Below, one piece after another: positions 6,485 to 13,927 of a DNA stretch of 13,927 bases. The notes under the pieces are model-generated. The model did not search any database. It worked only from the letters and a program-made list of their open reading frames with translations, and had not been told where the DNA came from. The translations under genes and the position numbers were made by a program. Within the stretch, counting starts at the first letter, position 1. The number at the start of each line of letters is the position of its first letter. Source of the stretch: Bacteroidales bacterium (GTDB taxonomy: Bacteria > Bacteroidota > Bacteroidia > Bacteroidales > BM520); the NCBI GenBank assembly GCA_028701815.1, contig JAQVPY010000041.1, positions 1-13,927 of the forward strand, given 5' to 3'.

Positions 6485-8227
6485 TTAGAATGAAGTACTA
6501 AGAGATAGTGAAACGCCGGTTGCAGCAGGCACATAACGGCAGACTCCGCCTACACACAGCAGGCCGTCGCGTTGGCGACCGTAAGAGAGTGTTACACGAG
6601 TGGAGTTATATACATATCCGCCGGACACATTATAATAATGCAGGCGTTGGTCTTTATCTTCATTTCCGTAGTTATACTCGTCGGAAACTGACACAAACCA
6701 ATGAGGGAGGAAGCTATATTCAAAAAGGAGAGTTCCCCAATTACCCTTATCTTGCCTGGTAAATAGCCATTGTGTTTCACAGCGGAGAGAGTTTTTATTA
6801 TCAATTTTCCAAGAAACATCGGCAAGGCCGACATGAGCGTTAACAACGCCGTATTCACCTATTGAGTGGCCTTCTACCCTATCCTTATCATAAATCAGAT
6901 AGATATAAGAGAAGACGCCTTTCCATTTTTGGCTGAATTTCTTTGTAACCGTCAGGTTTAAATCACTATACAGGCAATGGTCGCCCACTGCAAAGAAAGG
7001 AGACGTATAGCCCTCGGTTCCCGGTTGGTCAATCATAGAAACGCCGTTAAATTGGATAGAATCCTTTTTAATATCATAAACTATAGTATAGTCGAGTTCT
7101 ATCGACATACCGTATTTTCCACCGAGTTTGGTCTTCTTAGGGATAGAATACAGGACATTTCCCTTGAGTGACATCTCTCCGTTATATTGGGTAGCATAAG
7201 GGTAAAGAGAAGGCAGGCTGTAATGATGTTGTTTACTCAAAGGGGGAATAAAGTTTATATCAAGTTGGTCGGACCCGGAAGCATCCATTTTGGATTTAAA
7301 GCTCATATTATCCACGCGTTTTGCAGCGAGGGTTACACCGAAGCCCTTAGTAGAATAAGATGCTGTAAGGTATAAAGCCTGACCCGGACGATAGATATAG
7401 GTATTATAAGCGGAAGGGTTATTAATTTTATAGGCATATTCTCCATAGAAGCCGAAACCTCCGTGGGACACATTAATTCTTCCGGCAGCCGTAGCTACAT
7501 TTTCCGGGAGGTTCAACTTATAATACTGCGTCGAATCGTCGAAGACAAAAGACACAGTTTTACTAAGGCCCGTTTCATGTTTGGACACGAAACTGCCCCC
7601 GAAAGAAATCTGAGTTTTCATTTGGAGGTCGAATATCTCATTAACATTAAAATCTCCGTCGACACCGCTCACGAGACCTCTGTCATAATTTAAAATATTC
7701 ACGTAGTTATTCCAGAAGAAACGTTGATATCCGGTAAGTCCGGTAACTTTAATACCCTTATAAGGTCTAAGGGTAACTTTAGCTCCCCTAATAGCGTTAT
7801 CATAGCCGAGATTCCATTCCTGATAAGCACGGAGGGCAAAACCACATCCGAACTGTTCATAGAAGTCGCCGATAGTTGCATCGATATATTTATTTGAATA
7901 AGAAGCATAGAAATAAGGTATTCCGACGCCTTTAGCTCTCGTGTCAAAACCTTTCAAAGCGGGGGTATAAGCCTCAAAGCGCATTCCGGCTCTGAAATTT
8001 CCTACAGAATAATTCAATTCTCCTGAAGTATTCATTCCGAAGACATTACCGTTTAAAGTAGAATCAGTGATACCCATTGCCTTATCGGGAACATAATATT
8101 GGGCATCGGTTTGGAGGCTGCCGCTGATAGAAGCATTTTCGAGGATTCCCTGTTGGGCGGAAGCATGGTACCCACATACGAACAATGTGAGCATAAGCAT
8201 CAATATAAAGAAAGTTACTTTATTCAT
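6485..8227 (-). CDS. DUF6029-type outer-membrane beta-barrel protein
   Basis: 580 residues with a Sec signal peptide (about 1-24, ending ASAQ). The rest is rich in alternating aromatic/polar strands and Tyr/Gly, and it ends with phenylalanine (STSF), as outer-membrane barrels usually do. The N-terminal region (ISGSLQTDAQYY, then FRAGMRFEAYTPAL) matches my recollection of DUF6029 proteins of Bacteroidota. No function has been assigned to that family as far as I know. The gene begins 9 bp after the TlpA-like gene and ends 12 bp before the Omp28-like gene, so the three are almost certainly one transcript. The barrel may form the membrane part of a small envelope system with the two CxxC proteins; this is inference from context. 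Confidence 0.8.
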   Translation of the reverse strand: MNKVTFFILMLMLTLFVCGYHASAQQGILENASISGSLQTDAQYYVPDKAMGITDSTLNGNVFGMNTSGELNYSVGNFRAGMRFEAYTPALKGFDTRAKGVGIPYFYASYSNKYIDATIGDFYEQFGCGFALRAYQEWNLGYDNAIRGAKVTLRPYKGIKVTGLTGYQRFFWNNYVNILNYDRGLVSGVDGDFNVNEIFDLQMKTQISFGGSFVSKHETGLSKTVSFVFDDSTQYYKLNLPENVATAAGRINVSHGGFGFYGEYAYKINNPSAYNTYIYRPGQALYLTASYSTKGFGVTLAAKRVDNMSFKSKMDASGSDQLDINFIPPLSKQHHYSLPSLYPYATQYNGEMSLKGNVLYSIPKKTKLGGKYGMSIELDYTIVYDIKKDSIQFNGVSMIDQPGTEGYTSPFFAVGDHCLYSDLNLTVTKKFSQKWKGVFSYIYLIYDKDRVEGHSIGEYGVVNAHVGLADVSWKIDNKNSLRCETQWLFTRQDKGNWGTLLFEYSFLPHWFVSVSDEYNYGNEDKDQRLHYYNVSGGYVYNSTRVTLSYGRQRDGLLCVGGVCRYVPAATGVSLSLSTSF

Positions 8228-8236
8228 GTGCGGGGA

Positions 8237-8788
8237 TTATTGTTTAACGCTTTGACCTTTAGCAACTTTTTTAACCACTTCAAAGAGTTCGTTTTCGGCT
8301 CCATCCATATAAGATGTATGTTGCCATACTATTTCGCCCTTACCGTTAAGGACGAAAGTGTGAGGGATATTCCCTACATTCATTGCTCTTTTAAAGTCCT
8401 GATTGGAGTCGAGTAGAATTTCGTAGTCCCATCCCTTAGAGTTTGCAAAACTCTTAACATTAGCATTTCTTTGAGCGTCATCGATAGAAACAGCATAGAG
8501 TGTAACGCCTGTTTCTTCCTGCCAATCTGCATAGACATCGTTAATGGCTGTGAGTTCCTTAATACAGTTCTTACACCATAGGGCCCAGAAGCTAACGATT
8601 ATCGGTTTGCCGCCATTTTCGAGATCGGCTGTATTAAAAGACTTTCCGTCTACTGTTTTAAGGGTAACGGAGGGAACTTTCTTTCCGGTATTGGTGTCGG
8701 AAGAAGATGTTTGAGCACTAACAACCTGAGAATTAGCAAGCATTGAAGCGCAGAATACTGCGACGAGGGTTAAAACGATTTTTTTCAT
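8237..8788 (-). CDS. TlpA-like extracytoplasmic thioredoxin-family protein
   Basis: 183 residues from the ATG at 8788. A longer reading from 8872 would start upstream of the promoter box at 8808-8815 and place 28 residues before the signal peptide MKKIVLTLVAVF, so it was rejected. After a Sec signal (about 1-26, ending VSAQ) comes a thioredoxin/AhpC-TSA fold. It has strand IIVSFWALWC, redox motif WCKNC (Cys72, Cys75) and a cis-proline in GNIPHTF (Pro142). The usual Trp-Ala-x-Trp-Cys of TlpA/ResA is present as FWALWC. Family members exchange thiols and disulfides in the periplasm. It is the first gene of the operon with the DUF6029 and Omp28-like genes. The substrate is unknown. Confidence 0.9.
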   Translation of the reverse strand: MKKIVLTLVAVFCASMLANSQVVSAQTSSSDTNTGKKVPSVTLKTVDGKSFNTADLENGGKPIIVSFWALWCKNCIKELTAINDVYADWQEETGVTLYAVSIDDAQRNANVKSFANSKGWDYEILLDSNQDFKRAMNVGNIPHTFVLNGKGEIVWQHTSYMDGAENELFEVVKKVAKGQSVKQ

Positions 8789-8807
8789 ACGATAAAAATT
8801 TAAAGTG

Positions 8808-8815
8808 CAAAGATA
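8808..8815 (-). promoter_or_regulatory. -7 promoter box of the TlpA/DUF6029/Omp28 operon
   Basis: On the minus strand the box reads TATCTTTG, an exact TAnnTTTG match, 19 bp before the start codon at 8788. A TTTG upstream is only 14 bp away, shorter than the usual spacing, so the -33 element is uncertain. Confidence 0.65.
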
Positions 8816-8987
8816 TAAAAAATACAGCACAAAATTATCGTAGAGCAAATATCGCGCCACTGCATTTAACAAATATTAAATCTTCACTAATAAAAAATCC
8901 TCGGCAATGAAAAAAAATTATATTTTTACCGGATAAAAAAGGTCAAAATTTGAAGACGAATACCAACTATAATAATTCCTTTTTTAT

Positions 8988-8995
8988 TAACTTTG
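8988..8995 (+). promoter_or_regulatory. -7 promoter box of the glycogen synthase/phosphorylase gene
   Basis: TAACTTTG matches TAnnTTTG exactly and lies 18 bp before the ATG at 9014. An in-frame TTG at 8993 is inside this box and so cannot be the start. No clear -33 element is seen. The AT-rich divergent region 8789-9013 holds both promoters and nothing else I can recognise. Confidence 0.65.
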
Positions 8996-9013
8996 TATTT
9001 TAATTTTTATTGT

Positions 9014-11197
9014 ATGGAAAGACAACTTGAACATCCAGATTTTCTTTTTGAAATAAGTTGGGAGATCTGTAATAAAGTTGGCGGCATATATACCGTTTTA
9101 TCGACCAAATCAGGTCTTTTATATAACACCTTCGGCGACAGCCAAATTTATATCGGTCCCGATGTATGGATGGAGACCACACAGACCCCTGATTTTGAAG
9201 AAGACAAGGAGTTATTTAAGACTTGGACGACAAAAGCTCACGCCGACGGGCTTCTGTTTAGAATCGGCAGATGGCAAGTCCCCGGCAAACCCATCGTTAT
9301 CCTTGTGGATTTCCGTCAATATTTTCAAAATAGAAATGTAATTTTCGCCGAATACTGGGAAAAATATAAACTTGATTCGCTGTCAGGCGGGTGGGATTAT
9401 ATAGAACCCGTGATGTTTGGTTACGCCGCCGCTAAAGTTATTGAAAGTTTTTATAACTTCAATATTTCTGCCAGCGACACAATCATGGCACAATTTCATG
9501 AATGGATGTCCGGTATGGGAATATTATATCTAAAAGACAAGCTCCCGCAGATATCGACTATTTTCACGACTCATGCTACCATCATGGGGAGATGTATAGC
9601 AGGAAACTGCCTCCCTCTCTATAAGGATCTGTATAATGTAAACCCTGACGATTTGGCTAACAGGTTTAATATCCGCGCCAAATACTCCATGGAGAAATTG
9701 TCGGTTACTCTCTGTGATGTTTTCACTACTGTAAGCGAACTGACATCCAACGAATGTAAAGCATTTTATAAAAGAAGTGCCGACGTGATACTGCCTAACG
9801 GTTTTGACAGAAGTCTATCTCCCGACATTAATTATTGTGACGGTCTCAGAAAAGACGCTAAAAAGACCATTTTAAATGTCGCTTCCGCCATGTGTAACGA
9901 AACTTTCAGCGAAGACACTCACATCATTCTAACCTCCGGAAGATACGAATTTCACAATAAGGGCATTGACATGTTTATTGATGTGTTGGGAAAACTAAAC
10001 ACCTGTGATATTAAAGAAAACCTCATAGCAGTAATAGCCGTCCCTGCAAATTCCAAAGGTCCCGTCTATGAGTTAAAAGAAAAATTGTCAGGGAATAAAG
10101 ATGTTGTCGTTTCCGAAAAACGCATGACACACGAAATTCGCCATGCCAACAGCGACGCCATCTTGAATGCTTGCGATCGCAACAACCTATACAACGACTC
10201 CGGCAGCAAGGTTAAAGTAATGTTTATTCCGGTATATCTTAACGGTGACGACGGCATATTCAACATGAGTTACTATAAATTGCTATCCGGTGCCGATTTA
10301 AGCGTTTTCGCGTCATACTATGAGCCATGGGGATACACTCCGTTGGAAAGTATCGCATATTCCGTTCCGACAGTAACCTCCAATCTCTCCGGCTTCGGCA
10401 AGTGGATTGAGGGCACCGGCGCGGCAAAAGAACAGGGCGTATGTATTTTAAACAGAAATGACGACAACTACGATGAAGCGGCCAAAAATCTCCTGACATA
10501 TATTAAGGACTTCTTCGTCGCCTATAATAAAGACGAGCAGGCTAAAATCCGAGAAAACGCATTCAAGACCTCCGACGGCTTCTTATGGGACACATTACTC
10601 GACAACTATTTTAAAGCCTATAAGGCGGCATTAAATATCAGTCTCGGCAGAGAATCTCTATATAAAGACAGGGTTCTCGACTATGAGACTGCCGTTGAAG
10701 AAGATCTCTCGCTCACGGCTCCTGTCTGGAGAAAAGTTTATGTTAAACAAGCCCTCCCCGAATGTCTGAAGGCCCTGAGAAAACTGAGCATGAATTTTTG
10801 GTGGAGCTGGAATCATGAAGCGGAAAAGATGTTTCGCAGCATTAATCCCGAAAGATGGGAAGAGTTACAACACAATCCGATAGCAATAATAGAGTCTCTC
10901 TCCGTAAAAGAAATAGAGGAACTTGAAAACGACGCCTCATTCAGAGAATCTTTAGACAACGTCTTTCAAGAGTTCTATTCATATATGGAACAGGGAAAAA
11001 AGAAAAAAGATCCAAGCATAGCGTATTTCAGCATGGAATACGGCATACATAACAGTCTAAAGATATTCTCCGGCGGGCTCGGAATGCTCGCAGGCGATTA
11101 TCTGAAAGAGATGAGCGACTGTAATGTTAATATCACAGGCATAGGTTTGATGTATCGGTACGGATATTTCAAGCAGTCTCTAAACCCCGACGGCTGA
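9014..11197 (+). CDS. Glycogen synthase (GT3) / alpha-glucan phosphorylase fusion, N-terminal part up to in-frame UGA
   Basis: 727 residues before a UGA stop. The next 684 codons stay open in the same frame, and together they form a 1412-residue protein, close to the usual length of the Bacteroidota GT3-GT35 fusion as I know it. Residues 1 to about 550 are a eukaryote-like glycogen synthase (GT3). NKVGGIYTVL (20-29) is the nucleotide-sugar loop. EPWGYTPLE gives the family's E-x7-E pair (Glu437, Glu445), followed by NLSGFG. Residues about 581-633 are a DUF3417 segment (NFWWSWNHEA) that precedes alpha-glucan phosphorylases. From about 665 the phosphorylase domain begins (AYFSMEYGIHNSLKIFSGGLG), and it is cut after NPDG. 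Glycogen synthase extends alpha-1,4-glucan from nucleotide-glucose in the cytoplasm. The truncated product would keep the whole GT3 domain but no phosphorylase active site. Confidence 0.88.
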   Translation: MERQLEHPDFLFEISWEICNKVGGIYTVLSTKSGLLYNTFGDSQIYIGPDVWMETTQTPDFEEDKELFKTWTTKAHADGLLFRIGRWQVPGKPIVILVDFRQYFQNRNVIFAEYWEKYKLDSLSGGWDYIEPVMFGYAAAKVIESFYNFNISASDTIMAQFHEWMSGMGILYLKDKLPQISTIFTTHATIMGRCIAGNCLPLYKDLYNVNPDDLANRFNIRAKYSMEKLSVTLCDVFTTVSELTSNECKAFYKRSADVILPNGFDRSLSPDINYCDGLRKDAKKTILNVASAMCNETFSEDTHIILTSGRYEFHNKGIDMFIDVLGKLNTCDIKENLIAVIAVPANSKGPVYELKEKLSGNKDVVVSEKRMTHEIRHANSDAILNACDRNNLYNDSGSKVKVMFIPVYLNGDDGIFNMSYYKLLSGADLSVFASYYEPWGYTPLESIAYSVPTVTSNLSGFGKWIEGTGAAKEQGVCILNRNDDNYDEAAKNLLTYIKDFFVAYNKDEQAKIRENAFKTSDGFLWDTLLDNYFKAYKAALNISLGRESLYKDRVLDYETAVEEDLSLTAPVWRKVYVKQALPECLKALRKLSMNFWWSWNHEAEKMFRSINPERWEELQHNPIAIIESLSVKEIEELENDASFRESLDNVFQEFYSYMEQGKKKKDPSIAYFSMEYGIHNSLKIFSGGLGMLAGDYLKEMSDCNVNITGIGLMYRYGYFKQSLNPDG
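11195..11197 (+). other. In-frame UGA interrupting the GT3-GT35 fusion at codon 728
   Basis: The codons read AAC CCC GAC GGC TGA CAG GTG. The frame is unchanged on both sides and homology to the family continues straight across. Related phosphorylases often have a DGWQ-like block here, so TGA most simply replaces TGG (Trp). The following base is C, the context known to be leakiest for UGA. It may be a real nonsense mutation, a readthrough site or a sequencing/assembly error; the window cannot decide. Confidence 0.9.
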
Positions 11198-13252
11198 CAG
11201 GTGGCAATAGACACCCCGCAACGTTTCACTCATCTTCCCATCATACCGGTAAGAGATGCAAACGGCGAATGGGTAAAAGTCAAAATTGCCTTGCCGGCAA
11301 GAAACATGACAGCCAAAGTGTGGCGTGTTGATGTAGGCAGAGTACCACTATATTTACTTGACACCGACATTGAATGTAACTGGGAAGCCGACCGTTCAGT
11401 GACGCATCATTTATATGGAGGCGACAGAGAGAACCGCTTAAAACAGGAGTTGCTCCTCGGCGTTGGAGGAATCCGACTTTTACGTCAGCTCAACCTTAAC
11501 CCGCAGTTGTATCATCTCAACGAAGGCCACGCTGCTTTTGCAGGCTTGGAACGTCTTCGCGAATATGTACAGGACAGCCATTTCTCTTTCGGCAAATCTT
11601 TAGAAATAGTTCGTGCCTCCACTCTTTTCACCACCCATACGCCGGTGCCTGCAGGACACGACTATTTTACGGAAGACCTCCTGAGAACATATATTCCGCA
11701 CTATGCCGACCGTCTTACTATTTCATGGCAGCAGATGATTAATATGGGGAAGATGCATCCCAACTCAAATGAAAAATTCTCCATGAGCGTCCTCGCCATA
11801 AGTACCGCTGAAGAAATCAACGGAGTGAGTAAAATACACGGGCGGGTTACAAGAGACATGTTCCTCGACCTTTATCAAGGATATTATGCTGATGAGTTGC
11901 CTATCGGCTATGTAACCAACGGCGTTCATTACCCATCATGGGTGTCACCCAAATGGCATAAGTTACACTCTGAAATCTTCGGCGAGGGATTTATTACGGA
12001 TCAGTCGAACCTGAAATATTGGGAGAAAATATATGATGTTGACAATGAAGTTATTTGGAAAACACGTAATGAATTACGCGCCATTTTGATTTCCACATTA
12101 AAACAACGTCTGAGAGAAGAGATGACGAAACGTCTTGAAAGTCCTAAGAGCATCATTAAAGCGGTAGACGAGCTTAATGCCAACAAGTTGACGTTCGGCT
12201 TCGCGCGCAGGTTCGCCACATATAAACGTGCTCATCTTCTTTTCCAGAACCTTGACCGTTTGAATGCCATAGTAAACAGCCCCAAATGTCCTGTACAATT
12301 TATCTTTGCAGGCAAGGCACATCCGGCAGACAAGGCGGGACAGGATTTAATAAAAGGTATAATTGAGATTTCACGTCGCCCGGAATTTATCGGAAAGATC
12401 GTATTTGTAGAAGACTACGACATGGAACTTGCAAAGAAATTAGTCCAGGGCGTAGATGTATGGATGAACACCCCTACTCGTCCTTTAGAGGCCTCCGGTA
12501 CCAGTGGTGAAAAAGCCGTCATGAATGGCGTGTTGAATTTCTCCGTTCTCGACGGATGGTGGGCAGAAGGTTATAAAGAAGGTGCCGGCTGGGCATTAAA
12601 AGAAGAACGCACCTACGACAATCAGGAATATCAGGATATTCTCGACTCCGAGACCATGTATCAGTTACTTGAAAACGAAATTATCCCGATGTTCTATAAC
12701 AGAACATCTCAAGATATTCCGGAGGACTGGCTCAAACAGATAAAAAATACTTTTGCTCAGATACCGCCCTATTTCACAATGAAACGAATGGTCGACGACT
12801 ATTTATCCAACTTCTACAGTAAACTTGCAGCAAGAAGTCAGAAATATATCGACAGCGGATATAAAATTCCGAGCGACTACTCCGCATGGAAGAAAAAAGT
12901 CATCAGGGCATGGAACAATATCGAAGTTAAAGCAATAAACATTCCCGACTCCAGTAGCAAAACATTTAAAGTCGGCGACAAATTTGATATAAGTATAGTA
13001 CTTAAAATGAATGGATTAGATGCCAAAGACATTGCCCTTGACGTAATACACGGTAGAAAAGAAAACGACATGCATAAACCATATATCAAATGTTCCCGCA
13101 TGACACCGGGCGAAAAAATCGGCAGCACAGTAGAATATCACTTGTCAGAGGTCATTAAAAGCCCCGGAATAGTAGATGTATCCATACGTATGCGTCCGCA
13201 AAACGAGGACATGCCGTATGAACAGGATTTGAGACTGGTGAGGTGGATTTGA
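11198..13252 (+). CDS. glgP: Alpha-glucan phosphorylase (GT35) C-terminal part of the fusion, after the in-frame UGA
   Basis: 684 codons continue the upstream frame from CAG at 11198. The first possible restart is GTG at 11201, but no good ribosome-binding site precedes it. In full-length numbering (from 9014): LYGGDRENRLKQE and LNEGHAAF (835-842), TTHTPVPAGHDYF, RFATYKRAHLL (from 1066), AGKAHPAD (about 1099-1106) and EASGTSGEKAVMNG, whose Lys1167 aligns with the PLP-binding lysine of phosphorylases. LDGWWAEGY follows. A beta-rich C-terminal extension comes after about residue 1330. The enzyme releases glucose-1-phosphate from alpha-1,4-glucan using phosphate and PLP. Without readthrough this half would lack the first glucan-site segment, so independent activity is doubtful. 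The stop is TGA, followed in frame by TGT AAT TAA. No decay (frameshift or further stop) is seen downstream, so any inactivation would be recent. Confidence 0.85.
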   Translation, partial: QVAIDTPQRFTHLPIIPVRDANGEWVKVKIALPARNMTAKVWRVDVGRVPLYLLDTDIECNWEADRSVTHHLYGGDRENRLKQELLLGVGGIRLLRQLNLNPQLYHLNEGHAAFAGLERLREYVQDSHFSFGKSLEIVRASTLFTTHTPVPAGHDYFTEDLLRTYIPHYADRLTISWQQMINMGKMHPNSNEKFSMSVLAISTAEEINGVSKIHGRVTRDMFLDLYQGYYADELPIGYVTNGVHYPSWVSPKWHKLHSEIFGEGFITDQSNLKYWEKIYDVDNEVIWKTRNELRAILISTLKQRLREEMTKRLESPKSIIKAVDELNANKLTFGFARRFATYKRAHLLFQNLDRLNAIVNSPKCPVQFIFAGKAHPADKAGQDLIKGIIEISRRPEFIGKIVFVEDYDMELAKKLVQGVDVWMNTPTRPLEASGTSGEKAVMNGVLNFSVLDGWWAEGYKEGAGWALKEERTYDNQEYQDILDSETMYQLLENEIIPMFYNRTSQDIPEDWLKQIKNTFAQIPPYFTMKRMVDDYLSNFYSKLAARSQKYIDSGYKIPSDYSAWKKKVIRAWNNIEVKAINIPDSSSKTFKVGDKFDISIVLKMNGLDAKDIALDVIHGRKENDMHKPYIKCSRMTPGEKIGSTVEYHLSEVIKSPGIVDVSIRMRPQNEDMPYEQDLRLVRWI

Positions 13253-13255
13253 TGT

Positions 13256-13279
13256 AATTAACAATTAGCAATTAACAAT
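13256..13279. repeat. Short AATTAACAAT tandem in the intergenic gap
   Basis: AATTAACAAT occurs at 13256-13265 and again at 13270-13279, filling most of the 32-bp gap before the next gene. A similar TTTAACAAT pair (3202-3210, 3215-3223) precedes the helicase start codon. Such A/T-rich leaders are common before Bacteroidota start codons. Confidence 0.5.
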
Positions 13280-13284
13280 ATATT

Positions 13285-13927
13285 ATGAAAAAAAATTTAT
13301 TCAGAATGTTAATATTGATAATGGTATTATCAGTATTCGGTACTCAGGTTGCGAAGGCGCAGCGTTATATGCCCTTTGTCAACGACAATTATTCGGGTAT
13401 CACCGGAGCCTATCTTAACCCTGCTTCCATTGCAGACTCGAGGTATCTGACAGACATTACCCTTGGTGGTATTTCTGCAGACTTTTATAACAACTACGCC
13501 TATATTGACAGAAGCACCCTTATTGACGCTCTGCAGAGCGGAGAATCATTAAGGGACATTAGGGATTATCTTACTATCAACAACGACGGTAAAAGGAAGT
13601 TCATCAATGAAGAATTGAATATTCAGGCTATAGGAGCAATGGTATCTATAACTCCCAAATGGTCCATCGGGTTTAATACCGGCATAAGACAGTTTCTCAC
13701 TATAGATAACGTCAATGAAAAGATCATAGGTATTTTCATTGACGACATGAACAATCCGGATTATTATTACGACGGCACATCTTCGACGCAGTATCTTATG
13801 GAAAATTTTGCAGTCAACGTTTCCGCTTATGCAGAATATGCGTTCTCCACTGCCGGCGTATTATGGGAAAGTCCTAACAGACAGCACATGATTAAAGGCG
13901 GGTTGACTATAAAGTTTTTACAGGGAT
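13285..13927 (+). CDS. Exported DUF5723-like protein, 5' part only
   Basis: The frame is open from the ATG at 13285 to the window end (214 codons seen), so the gene is truncated by the window. The start gives a clear Sec signal peptide (about residues 1-26: Lys-rich start, hydrophobic core, then KAQ). Next come YMPFVNDNYSGITGAYLNPASIADSRY and a region with alternating beta-strand character. The LNPAS-IADSRY block and layout fit DUF5723 proteins of Bacteroidota, envelope proteins of unknown function that probably form an outer-membrane barrel. The gene follows the phosphorylase stop by 32 bp with no visible terminator, so co-transcription or readthrough from that gene is possible. Family assignment is moderately sure; function is unknown. 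Confidence 0.7.
   Translation, partial: MKKNLFRMLILIMVLSVFGTQVAKAQRYMPFVNDNYSGITGAYLNPASIADSRYLTDITLGGISADFYNNYAYIDRSTLIDALQSGESLRDIRDYLTINNDGKRKFINEELNIQAIGAMVSITPKWSIGFNTGIRQFLTIDNVNEKIIGIFIDDMNNPDYYYDGTSSTQYLMENFAVNVSAYAEYAFSTAGVLWESPNRQHMIKGGLTIKFLQG

Noticed and set aside
8993..9013. TTG at 8993 as start of the glycogen synthase gene
   Set aside because: It lies within the -7 promoter box TAACTTTG. The ATG at 9014 gives the expected N-terminus.
11195..11197. UGA as selenocysteine
   Set aside because: The site is not a redox site, the family does not use Cys there as far as I know, and no convincing SECIS-like hairpin is seen directly downstream.
11195..13252. Genome-wide reassignment of UGA to Trp. 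The two UGAs used as stops are both in this gene, and the terminal one is followed by TAA three codons later.
   Set aside because: Tryptophan elsewhere in the window is encoded by TGG in every gene, dozens of times. A recoded genome would normally show many in-frame TGA codons, and only one is seen. The other complete genes end in TAA or TAG, which is too few to be informative.

Overview
The window looks like chromosomal DNA of a Bacteroidota species, probably Bacteroidales. The evidence is a secreted protein with a type IX secretion (T9SS) C-terminal sorting domain, Bacteroidota-type -7 promoter boxes (TAnnTTTG), a fused GT3 glycogen synthase/GT35 alpha-glucan phosphorylase, an Omp28-type lipoprotein, a DUF6029-type outer-membrane protein and a DUF5723-type protein. 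There are no tRNA or rRNA genes, no transposase and no CRISPR array. Family names come from motif recognition by eye; no searches were run.

Layout. (1) Bases 1-132 hold a strong intrinsic terminator for an upstream gene outside the window, then a promoter. (2) Bases 184-5048 (+) hold three closely spaced genes: a large T9SS-exported protein with a peptide-N-glycosidase F (PNGase F)-like module, a small protein made of 25-residue helical repeats, and a DEAD-box RNA helicase with a DbpA-like RNA-binding domain and a basic Arg/Gly/Ser tail. (3) Bases 5049-5659 are non-coding. Two direct repeats of about 170 bp sit against the 3' ends of the two convergent transcription units, around a 283-bp spacer rich in hairpins. 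(4) Bases 5660-8788 (-) are a compact operon: TlpA-like thioredoxin, DUF6029 outer-membrane protein, Omp28-like lipoprotein. Two of its three products carry a CxxC motif. (5) Bases 8789-9013 are a divergent promoter region. (6) Bases 9014-13252 (+) are the glycogen synthase/phosphorylase fusion, interrupted by one in-frame UGA at codon 728. (7) Bases 13285-13927 hold the 5' part of a DUF5723-like exported protein that runs off the window.

Two observations stand out. The first is the UGA in the glycogen-metabolism gene. The frame stays open and well conserved for 684 further codons, and the UGA falls where related phosphorylases commonly have Trp, in a UGA-C context. The second is the T9SS-exported PNGase F-like protein, which keeps Asp, Glu and Arg at three key active-site positions but has Val where PNGase F has Glu118 and lacks one disulfide. 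It would act on N-glycosylated proteins outside the cell if active.
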